64,000 bases of DNA, taken from Strigamia acuminata. Lineage: Eukaryota > Arthropoda > Chilopoda > Geophilomorpha > Linotaeniidae. This document shows, in pieces, positions 35,990-48,300 of the stretch (positions within the stretch are counted from its first letter, which is position 1; each line of letters begins with the position of its first letter). The stretch covers positions 3,458,501 to 3,522,500 of the forward strand of contig OX442318.1 of NCBI GenBank assembly GCA_949358305.1, written 5' to 3'. The notes under the pieces are model-generated. The model had not been told where the DNA came from. It saw only the letters and a program-made list of their open reading frames with translations, and made no database searches. The translations under genes and the position numbers were made by a program.

Positions 35990-36385
35990 TTCGGCGGACA
36001 AGGCCTTATCCGAATAAAGATTAAATAAACTACAATATTAATTATATTATTATTATTATTAGATTAAACCATTAACAATGCCAGGAATTATGTCAGGCCA
36101 GGATTGGGATGATGGAGCCAGGTGGGGTCTTCAATGAGACAACACATTTAAGATGATGGATACACTTGAAAGGCGGTAAAATTGAGTTTGAGAATTAACT
36201 ATTTGAAAAAAAAAAAGGAAAAAAGATTGAAATTAATTGGTAAAAATTTTGCAAATTTTTTTGTTTGCTTTAAAGTCTATGAACCACTTTTACTGCTAAG
36301 TAATGACTGGGAATGGGTCGACTGTGTGACTAATCTGTAGTGAATTTGTTTTTACAGTGGTTTTGATTATCCAAGAAGAGCAAAC

Positions 36386-39300
36386 ATGTCTCCCAGTCGC
36401 CGCGAAGGATCTCCTCGGAATGCATACTCCAATGGTTACAGTTCAGGTAATTTTAAAATTGCTCTGTAATTTTGATACCAAGTTCCAATTTGATTCACAG
36501 ACTTTCAGATTGAGGATAAAGGTGAATGATATTGTAAACATTGCATTTGAACAGTCTGAATTCTGTTATAATTTCTCATACTAATGTGGAACTTTTAATT
36601 TTTAGACCCTCAAAGTGATTCTATGGAGGAAGGACCCACTTATTTGATAGAGCATTTGGCAACTTTTACAGTGGGTCCAGCTCATGGTATGTTAGAAAAT
36701 GAGAAAATTGTGGTCTATACTCAAAACCACCCCAACGTTGATCTATTTCACTGGTGTAGTGGCACAAAAAAGTAGTCCAAAACACCAGAATTGAAATCGA
36801 ACTCCAGACATTGTGCTCGATTACTAACATTGTCAAAGGTGATGCTTTGACACAGAACTGCTTTTCCGCGTAGTAGAACACAGTACACAGTTAGGCGTAA
36901 ACCGGCTGAAATAGATCAACGTTGGAGTGGTTTTGAGTATAATGGCGTAGCAAGAAGTCAATGGGCCGGTGAGCAAGATGAGTTGATGGGCCTTTTAGCA
37001 GAGCTGTAATAACTATAGGATTCTCGGTACTTGGCGAGATATTCAGGATGTGGCTTTTTGAAATGAGTGTATAAAATAAATGGCTGCCGCTGACTGAGTC
37101 TAGACATTTTTATCTTATGTAGGAAGTTAGGGACTCGATAAGTTTTAATTTTTATCAATACAATTTTAATTTTTGTGTTATTGCACGTTAGGCATTTTCG
37201 TTTAGTGATTTAAATCAGTTTTAAAGTTTGTAATCGGTGTAATGATGGATCGGATGAGACGGAGGACCAATAGTTTGGAAACTCCGATTGCTATGCCACT
37301 GGACATTAGGGTTTTTCTAAGGGCATATAATGGTACCGAAATTTGAAATCCCAGATAATTATACAGTCGAAACTCTTTATAACGAATTATCGATATAACA
37401 AATTATTGATATAACGAATTATCGATATAACGAATTATCAATATAACGAATTCTCAATATAATGAATTATCGATATAACGAATTCTCGATTTTATCAATT
37501 ATCGATATAACGAATTATCGATATAACGATTTTTCGATATAACGATTTTTCGATATAACGAATTCTTAATGTAACGAATACTCGATATAACGAATTCTCG
37601 ATATAACGAATACCTAAAATTGGCCGGTTTGGATGGCTGGCCTTGGAACACTACGTTATAAAATTTTTATGTAACGAATCGATTTTTCGGGTCTCTTGCA
37701 ATTCGTTAAAGAGTTTCGACTGTACTGAATGCCAGCATTACCGAAACTACGGTAATTGAGATTCCCTAGTAGCAGACACAGACCTTGCTGATACTAAAAC
37801 CACCCATTGATTGTATTGATGTCCAAACTATCATTATTCAGGTATTCAGCATCCGAAGGACGGTTTACGGCGACTTCTGCAGATGGAAAAAACTACTGGC
37901 ATTTGGACTCAAAAAATGCAACTGAGACTTGAGAAGAAGAATGTTGTTATTATTGACTATGAGAATGGGGTATGGAAATATTTTATGAATTTATTTATGA
38001 ATTAATTTAGTACCTATTTAATATGTATATTGTTTGTTTTCTTCTAGGATGTGGTTGAACGCTTCCCATTGCATTTGATCAGTGATCCAACAGCTTTCGC
38101 TAATACTGAACTCAAGGACCTGTATAATAATGTGCTTGTGTTTGTGGTGAAAGAGGATCCGAGCAAGAGAAATATTAATCCGGCGGAAATGCACATTTTC
38201 CAATGTGTTCGCATATCGGTGAGTTAAATAGAAATCAACGGCCTTCACTTGATGTGACAGTGGGTTTTTCAAGATGAAGGTTGTAGATTTAGTTTCTAAA
38301 GCCTTTTGTTTTTTATTCGTGTGTGGGTGAACGGGTTACAATAACTGGCGCGGAATGAATGAGCGCGGAAAGAAATTCCGCGCTTATTCATTCGCGCTTA
38401 TTCAGTTCTCGGCTGATCATTCCGCGCCTGTTCAGTTGTGGTAATGAGAATTCCGCGCTCAGGCAATTCCAGAACTGACTAAGCGCGGAATTATTTACAG
38501 AACACCATTCCGCGCTTATTCAGTTCTTGAATTGCCTGAGCGCGGAATGGTGTGCTGTAGAGAATTCCGCGCTTATTCAGTTCTTGAATTGCCTGAGCGC
38601 GGAATGGTGTGCTGTAGAGAATTCCGCTAGGAGACGGGAGGGGGCTTTACTGCAATGAGCGTTTGTTCAATTTTCGTCGTAATTTGCTGATTTCTTCTTT
38701 TTAACTAAATTTAATGAGAAATATAAGGACGCCAACGTTTTCAGCGGCAGATTACACATAGGATTCATGTGTTAAATATTCCTAAAGGTCAATTTTGAAA
38801 ATTAGTCTTTTTTTTTAATTTCAAAATTAAATTCTATTTTGGTCACGGCTTCCGCCAGATAAAGCTCTAGTTTGTTTACAATTCGTGGTCAATCGAAATT
38901 CAAAATGAAAATGGTGAACATGAAAGTTAATCGGTTTTTCAAAAAAATACCCAAGTTTAATTACGAAGACATGCATTTTAAAATTAGAAATTTGAAATAA
39001 AATGGTGAACATGACATAAATCACCGATTTTTTAAAGAAAAAATGACTACCGTATTTTATCAATTAAGAGCTGCGGCTCTTATTCAAAACTGCAATTTTT
39101 GTCAGCAATTACAATTTCGGTTTTTCGTTTGTTATATTTGTTTAATGTAACAAACGAAGTCCAATTATGTCCATTGAAAGGGCTATCTAGTCCAATAAAT
39201 TTTTTGGATTGGACATAAGGGGGCCAACTTAACGAAGGTCACTAATTGGACGAATCGTGTCGTTAAACGAACATTTTTCAAGTGTGAGAATTTTGGTTGA

Positions 39301-42300
39301 AAAAACGTCCAAAATTGACTTTAAAAGCCTAAAAACCACGAAAATAAGTAAATTCGATTGGAAAACAACAAATTAAAAACTTGTATTGCTTTGCGTATTC
39401 CGCGCTTATTCAGTTCCAACTTTTGTCCAAATTCCGCGCTAATTCAGTTCCAAACTTTGTCCAAATTCCGCGCTAATTCAGTTCCAAATTTTAACAAATT
39501 CCGCGCTTATTCAGTTGACAATGTTGGCATTCCGCGCTAATTCAACAATTGAATTCAAAATTCCGCGCTTATTCAATTCGCGCCAGTTCAATTTACTGAA
39601 ACCGGGTTCTGTGAAAAAAAATAATTCCGCGCCAATTCATTTCGCGCCAGTTATGAATCCCCGGGTGAACACCGTTAATCACTTATTCATTAAGCTTGAA
39701 GCGAAAAGAATAAGCGGAAATGATCTTTGGGGGGTGTGGTAGGTAATAAATTGCAGAAAACAAATAATTGTTAAGCGAAAACACCCAGGAGTGATGAATA
39801 GTTTGATTAAATTATGAGGAAAGGTTGTTTTTGGTTGGGATCTTGATGCCGGATTCAAACTTGGTTATTGGGTCTGTGCATATGATGTTATTGTGCTGTT
39901 ACGTTTTATGTTGTGGAGAGGATTAAAATTTATTTGGGAAATTATTTTGTTTGATAAAATCAAATATTCTTTTGTGGAGTTATCATTTTTTTTAGACAAA
40001 TTAGCATTTTTTATGGACAAGTTATCAATTTTTTCAGACAAATTATCAATTTTTACAGACAAATTATCAAGTTTTCAGACAAATTATCAATTTTTTCAGA
40101 CAAATTATCAATTTTTACAGACAAATTATCAAGTTTTCAGACAAATTATCAATTTTTTCAGACAAATTATCAATTTTTACAGACATTATCAATTTTTACA
40201 ATTTTTACAGACAAATTAGCAATTTTTTCAGACAAATTATCAAGTTTTCAGACAAATTATCAAGTTTTCAGACAAATCATTAATTTTTACAGACAAATCA
40301 TCAATTTTTACAGACAAATCATCACTTTTTACAGACAAATTGTCAATTTCACTCGTCGCTGCCAATCATCAATTTTTACAGACAAATTATCAATTTCACT
40401 CGTCGCTGCCAATCTCCAACTTTTCCCTACATATCCTCCATTTTTCATGACATAATTACTTTTAATGCAAATCATAAACCCACAAGTCGTTAACCTTGAA
40501 CAGTAATGAACCAACAAAAAATCCCTAATCTTATTCAACGCCATGAATCTAATCTAGAGTATACTGGCCCTTTAATACAAGTACATGCCTGTTGGAGCAA
40601 TGCCATTGAAGGCAAAAGTATCCCTTCCTTAAAGTGACTGACCTCGTTTAGATTCGACCTATTTCTTATGAAACACACCTTTATGTCCTTTGTGGCGTGC
40701 AAACGGCCGCCGCCGACTCACTTTTTCCCAATTCCAACGCTTGGATTTCTGTTTTTCCCGCTCACAACAACATCATGATTATTCCCAGGTAAAATAACAA
40801 TGTTATGGTTATCAACAATTCAATTCCCATAGGTCAGTAAGCTTGTATTTGTATAGTCCATTGGTGTATGTAACATCTGGTTGGTAAATGTTTGGGAATT
40901 GAATTATTTTTTGTGATAAATTAAATTTTTAAAGGAGAAAATAGTGGTTTGTTGAAGTCCTTGGAAGGTTCTTTTTCTTGTTTGGGCATAGGGAAGGTTT
41001 ATTTAGAGATGAGTCAGGAGTTGTTAAAGTAAGCGTGAAATAAGCGAAAGTTTGTGGTGGGGGCCTTGGTAGATTAATTTTTGGTTGGTTTGGATTGTTA
41101 GTTTGATTTGTTTTTGTTTTGTTTTGCAGGCTGAAGTTGTTGCTGAAGATATGAAATTGTTCATGGGTGGTAAATGGAAATTTGGGTAGGTTGAATTTGG
41201 TTATTCGGTGGAGTGGCGAAATGCTAGCGAACAAGTGGCGTGACAAGGTCGTTATTTTGTGAAAAATTGGAATGATTTAGCTAAATTTTTGAATGTTTTG
41301 CAAATTTTGTCGAAAGATTCTTAAATTTGTCTAAAATTTGTCAAATTTCTCACAATTTTTCAAAAATTTGTCAAATTTCTCACAATTTTTCAAAAATTTG
41401 TCAAATTTCTCACAATTTTTCAAAAATTTGTCAAATTTCACACAATTTTTCAAAAATTTATCAAATTTGTCAAAAATTTCTCAAAATTAACAAATTTCTT
41501 TTTGTCGAAATTCTTCAAAAAAATTCAAAACATCTCTCCAATTTTATAGAAATTTATAAACTAAATTGGACATTGATCTCAATGTTTAATTTTTCTAAAA
41601 GACCCATTGATTACTTGTTACGCCACTGACCGGAACGACATTCCGTACCCGGTTACTACACACACTACCGAACACATTCTTCCAGAATTTGTTCACCCAA
41701 ACATGCACAATCTAAACTACAAATTAATATTCAAATCTTAATAATATTCTGCAATTATTTATGAACCATACAGTCCACATTTTAGACTATACCCATAACT
41801 TAGACTACATCGACTAATTTGTGCCGGCTTTGGGAGTTTAAAATCTATTTTGTTTCACAATCTGAAACCATTAATTTCTTAACTGAATCTTTCTCCATCC
41901 TTGTTATGGCTAAATGGAACAAATCAGTGGAAATTGTCACACCTGGATATGTGCCAGGATTTCTAAATGCCTAAACATTGCAATTAGGTTGCACATATCT
42001 ATTTTAATTGCATGAAACAATTAAATGATAATGAACTCTAAGTAACTCAATCTTCGCTGAATTTATACTGACCTCATCACATCTAATAAATCCCCAAACA
42101 GCTACTGGAATACATTTCCTGTCTATTGGACATATTGACACATTAAGGTTATGAAATCTATTTTTTGATAAATGACTCAATTCTTATTTTTACATTTAAG
42201 AGATAATAAAATTGATTGAAGTTGATTCCTATCTTTAAAAATAAAAAAAAATAGAGAAAGAAATTCTGTTCTTCATTTCCATTTATTTTCCCTGTTTTTA

Positions 42301-45300
42301 ACTTGTTCCTTACATAAGAAAACCAGTTTCTAATTCCCTTCGCCACGCATCGACTTCAACTGGCGAGACGTAAAAGCAAAAATGGCGAGTAAGGTTTGGT
42401 CAAAGTTCACTTTTTAGTCTTATCTTGGCTTTCTGATTACTTGGAACATATCCCATCAAACTTCAAGTGGGATTTATTACACCTTTCCAGGTGGGTGGTT
42501 TTTTTCTCTCTTCGGAGCTCTCCAAATTAGGAGGTACGCAAGTTGTGGTGACGTAGTCCATTTGTAGTCAAAGGGATAACCTGTTCTCTTATTTATTTTT
42601 TTTTTTTAAATTTTTTTTAAAACATTTTTTCAGGCTCAGTAAAACGGATGGAAGAAGCATTCCACCACCACCAAACAACCCACCACCAGAACCACCGCAT
42701 AACGGCGTGAATCATCGACAAACAAATAGCAAATCCACTACTACCAGTATAACTACTCAAAGGAATGGTAAATCAATGGAATTATATTGTTACACGTACA
42801 GACCGTTCCGATAAGCAGCCGATCCGTAGCGCTCGATTTGGTTTATAATTCGTTAATTAGTTGCTAAATTGCAAACCGTAAACCATTTTACGTAAGTACC
42901 GTTCCATGTGTGTTGCGTCACACTTCGTGTTATCGTATTGCGTCAAGGAATGACTTACCTGCACTTTGAACATTGCGGACTATTAAGGGTGTCGTCTAAT
43001 CAATTATTTATTTAGTATTGCGACTTCCAGGCTTATTTGTGCTGGAAATCGGGATCAAGCCAACTCGACATTTATTCGTTCGACCTTTTTCCAGAGTCAC
43101 ATTCCCCTCCCATGTTGCGGAATCTTCAACATCTGAATCTATCCCGGTCGGGTATGCGCGAATCTGCCGACGAGACTTCCTCCACCGGTAGCGAGAAATA
43201 CGAAAGAGATGTGACCATCCTAAACTGTTGTTTCGATGACATCGAACGATTCATCGGACGGCTCCAGAGCGCCGCTGGGGCTTATCGTGAATTGGAGCGT
43301 CGCCGCCGGACCCGCAAAGGGAAGAAAAAGGACCATGGAGAAGGCATGCTGAGCATGCGTGCGAAACCGCCTCCCGAAAGGGAATTTGTGGATATTTTAC
43401 AGAAATTCAAACTATCTTTCAACCTTTTGGTATGAAATTATCAACCCATCCGATCTGATGTCAACCTTCAAGGTTACTTTCTTTATTTCAGGCCAAACTG
43501 AAGTCGCATATTCACGAACCTAATGCCCCGGAACTTGTTCACTTCCTTTTCACTCCCCTTGCATTGATCATGGATGCGAGTAGAGATTCCAATTATGGAC
43601 CTAACCTTGCGGGCAAAGTGACATCGCCGTTATTAACTCGAGATGCCGTCGAATTGCTTACCAATTGCCTCACTTCGAAGGAAAGCGATTTGTGGCACTC
43701 GTTGGGCGAAACGTGGATCATACCAAGGTATAGGAAACATCCAAACAAGCTGAAAAGTTTATACTGGGCCTGAAATTTGAGTTTTCTTGATATTCTGAAG
43801 ATTAATTACTAAAATCTGTGAAGATTTATAGAAATTTCCTACATTTTGGACATCTAGATATGCGTTTTATACTCACTTACACCGACAGGCCGAGGTTTAT
43901 CGGCATGCCGGTAAAAACGAGGTTTATCGGCATGCCGGTAAAAACGAGGTTTATCGGCATGCCGGTAAAACTCGCGCTACACCGGCATGCGGCTTAATGT
44001 GAGGTAATACGGTATCTATATGGGCAAAGCTACTTCACACAATGATCTCTGCAGCAGCTGTTTAGTTCCGCAGACTTTATTTTTATGAGGGATGCCATGA
44101 TATATTGAAAAAAGATTCCATAGGTTTTTCTCTTGTTTGTTTATTAGGGAGCAATGGAAGGACTATGTAAGTCCTTATCATCCGGTTTTCTTTAGCGGTT
44201 GGGCACCGGACTATCCTTTTAACGAAGAGCGTGAAAGGCAGGAGATGACAGCGATGGCAGCTGCATCTGTTGCCCAACAAAGCAGACATGATGAGATTCT
44301 TAAGGCACAGCATGATGTGAGTGCAAATCCAGTGCTCGAAGTCATTTTTGGTTAAATTGTTGTCTTGCAGGCGGAGAGTCGTGAACAGGCATATCAAAGA
44401 ATGAGTGCGACCGAAGGAAGATTTGCAAACAATTTCTATTACCCGAACGATCAAGAACAGCCGTCGCCATTGCCTTCAGTCGAAGAACGACGGCAGCAAT
44501 TCGATAGTCCCTACGAATCACATTTGGATGATAGGAGAACATTCGAAAGGTTGTTTAGCGTTATTAGAATTAGTTTTCTTCTTTTTCTTAATCTTATTAT
44601 TATTATTTAGGGAGCACGGTAGATCTCCTCAGTCGGACCGGGAATTCCTTGATCCCAGGGACCGGGATGGAAGAAGCGATATCAGTACGGATTCCATCGA
44701 AAGAACTTCGATGGATCCCCAACGGCCATTCGACCGGCATCAACAGCAGTGGTTGGAGGAACTGCGCATGCGTGGTGGAAAAGTGGTTCAAGTCACTTAT
44801 CCACGCACGGCCAACAATGACAAGGAGCTGACGGTGTTTCGTGGAGAATTTTTAGAAGTATTGGAGCAGATTTTGACAATTTTGACAATTTTTGGATTGA
44901 AATGCATTGTTTTTGTTGCTTATCAGGTTTTAGATGACAGTAGAAAATGGTGGAAAACAAGGAACATCCGTGGACAAGTAGCGCACGTTCCGCACACTAT
45001 CGTCACGCCGTTCCACCCGAGCGACGAAGACGCCATGTTCAATAATCCGTTGTATATGCGCAACAGTCGCGAGCGGCTTTATGGACAGGTATAGGATCGA
45101 GAGATCTTCAGACGCGGTGAAAAGAGAAGCGCCTGGCGACAGGGGGCTCTAGACCAATGAAATTGCAGACACAAACCAGGAATGACTAATGCATACTAAC
45201 CATGTCGCGACTAAATAAGTGCCCCCCCCCCCCCCTTGTTAAGAAAAAAAACCCAAGAATTTGCGAAAAACCAAGAAATAGCATTAGTCACTCCTGGCTG

Positions 45301-48300
45301 AGGAGCCCCCTGTCGCTAGGCGCTACTGGTGAAAAGTCTTTCTGATAATTTTTGGTTTTAGGAATCACCAAATAGATCGGCGGACGAAAGCTTTTCTCAT
45401 GGCGGGGCTTTTGGGCGCAGTCCCACGGCCACGCCAGCTGCTCCGGTGGAATGGGTTCGCACGGAGCGTCAAGGACGGAAAGGTGAATTTCGATACTTTT
45501 AGTGTCGTTGTACAATGTGGAAAGAATACTCCAGGTTGAATGTGAAAAACATTATTTTTCGATCCAGTTCTTAAGCAAATTAATATTATAATATTTTTTT
45601 AAGTCTTTTAATCCGGGGAGATTTTGTAAAATGCAATTTTATCTTTGTTTATATATTTTTTTTTGTTATTATCCGTCCAGTGTTATGTCTTTGTATGTGA
45701 TTATTATGTTTTTGTATCGGTTGAATCAGGCTGCTTAACTATTGAGGTCCACTACAAAATCAAAATTTTGATAAATTTTGATAATTTTTGGATGCACCGG
45801 ACTGCCTCGAATTAATGCCAGGTTCTAATAGGCACGGGGTCCGTTTAACCGCCGGGGGTCAGCATTGATTTAGGGAATTTGCCCAATTAAGCACCGGACT
45901 TCAAATAGGGTCAGGTTGGAAAAATTAATAAATGCCCAGACGTTTATTTGAGGCAGTACGGTATTCGAGAAACTTTCGACTAATTCGAGAACTTTTCGAC
46001 TATACTCTTGTTCGACTCAAGAGAGTCCTTTCTCCCATTGGCCGAGCCATTTCACTGGTGTAGTGATCCAAAAAAATAGACCCAAACACCAGAATTGCAT
46101 AACAATGTACAGACATTGTAATCGATTACCTATTGTTGTATGCTTTCCTGGCAAAGCAACCAATAAACAGAACAGACATGTGCATAAATGTGCATAAAAC
46201 TTTATTTCATAAATGGAAATAACATTTTTTAATAAAAAAATAAAAATTATATATATATATATATATATATGTTATTAACAATAAAAAAATTAATAAAAAT
46301 CAAAATAACTTCTTTTAGTGGTAGTATACAGTCTTGAGTTAGGATTAATGAGGCTCGACCAATGGGAGAAAGGACTCTTTTGAGTCGAACAAAAGTATAA
46401 TTCGAGAACATTTTGACTAATTCGAGAAACTTTTGATAATTTTGAGACTTTTTGTTATGCCACTGAATTGAATGGTAAAAGTTTATTTTTCTGAAATAAG
46501 AAACTGATGAAATTTAATATTTCTTTTAAAATTGTTGTTTTTGTTTATTTATTGTGGGATTTTTGTTTTGAAAAATGTTTAAAGAAAACTAACATTCCAT
46601 TTTGTTTAATTAAATATTTCATGATCTAAACTTGAATTTTTAATTATTAATTACAAAAAAAAATACTAAAAAAAAATAAATTGTACGATGAACTATGTAA
46701 AGAAGAATATTTACAACCAGACCTATTATCATTATTAATAATATAGTTTTATATGAAACTTGTCATGTTTTTCTCCGCTGTTTGTAATAAAAAAAATGCT
46801 TTGTCGTTTATTTTAAAAAAATGTTGTCGTTTCTTTAATTTTGCTTTTTGTTTCATTTTCAACTTGTGTCTTGTCATCACTTGTGTCCATGTAAGTGTTT
46901 TGCACTGTTTCATGCATGAAATTATTTGAAATTCGTATTTATTTGATTAATGCATTTTACCTTTTAATTAAATGGTGAATTTATTATTTTTCTAGATATT
47001 TCAATTCACCCTAAAACTCCTGAAAATCAATTTTTCCCACCAACTTTTCCACCACCACCACCACCACCAGCACCAGCACCTACACCAGTACCACCACCAC
47101 TTCCTATTGATGAAAAAGTGCAACAAGGTATCAAAATATCGACAAATTTGAAACATTTTTGTTGAATGTCGACAAATTCGAGACATTTTTGAGACATTTT
47201 TGTTTACTGTCGACAATTTTGAAACATTTTTGTGGAATGTCGACAAATTTGAAACATTTTTCTTGATTGTCGACAAATTTTTCATAAAAACACTCCAAGG
47301 TTGTCCTAACTCCCATTGGTCAAGCCATTTCACTTGTGCAGTGATACATAAAAGTAGGCCAAAACACCAGAATAGCCTTAGATGTACAGACATTGTAATC
47401 GATTATCAATAGTTTGGAGATTGTTTGCTTTTTTGACAAAGCAACCAATAAACTAAACAAGAATGCTTCTTGAAAGTAAAACAATATAAAACTTTATCTT
47501 GCAAATTAAATAAACATTCTTTTTGTAAAATCCAAAAAAAAATTTTATCATTCTAATAATTATAATACTCCACACAATTATAAATAAACAAAACTACTTT
47601 TCCTTGCGGTAGTGCACAGTCTGTAGTTAGGGGTACTAAGGCTCGGCCAATAGGAATTAGGCCAACCTTGGAGTGGGTCCGTTTTTACGAGCAGGGCCGT
47701 CTTTACACTTTTCAGCGCCCTGGGCTAATAAAACTCAGGCGCCCCTTGCCCAGCACTTTTCTGTGCCCGGCGCCCTTCTGTGCCCATCGAGCCCCTGTGC
47801 CCGGCGCCCCTGCGCTGCAGCCCAGTTAGCCCAATGGTAAAGGTGGGCCTGGGTCTGAGTATAATCTCGCAATTTTGCGTTTAAATTCTCGTGATTTATC
47901 CTGCTCTCACAAAATCTCGTCTTTAATCTCTCAAATTTTTTTTCTGTACTTCCAGTTCGACTTCACCAACTAAACGTTACAAACGAACTAAAACAGCGCC
48001 AACAACTTTTTCCGAAACCGAAAGCCCCCAGCGCCTTTATCGACGAAACCTCAACCCCGAGTGAAGTAGTTGACTGGCTAAAGGCCAAAGAATTCAAACC
48101 GAAGCAAGAAACCAAACTCCCAAACCCGTAACCAAAAAACTAATTTCTAAAACCAATGTTTCCAGAACCATCGAAATCCTTAAAGGAGTCACCGGTGTCG
48201 AACTATTTACACTCAAACAAGGTGAACTCCAATCGTTCTGTGGCATTGACGAAGGAAATCGGCTTTTCAGCCAATTAACCATCCAAAAAAACACTTCCGG

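Larger units (their letters stand above)
27903..36357. other. Large non-coding region between Greatwall and the EPS8 coding exons
   Basis: I find no conserved protein-coding exon in 8.4 kb. It contains a Greatwall polyadenylation signal region (AATAAA-like words near 27975-27995), two candidate noncoding EPS8 first exons, five hAT-like elements or fragments and three large tandem arrays. Much of it is probably EPS8 intron 1, since the first EPS8 coding exon begins after a good splice acceptor at 36357. Confidence 0.55.

Noticed and set aside
42781-43094. Alternative start of EPS8 exon 7 at 43031 (AYLCWKSGSS frame)
   Set aside because: Its phase does not fit exon 6; the acceptor at 43094 (tttttccag) fits and continues into family sequence.
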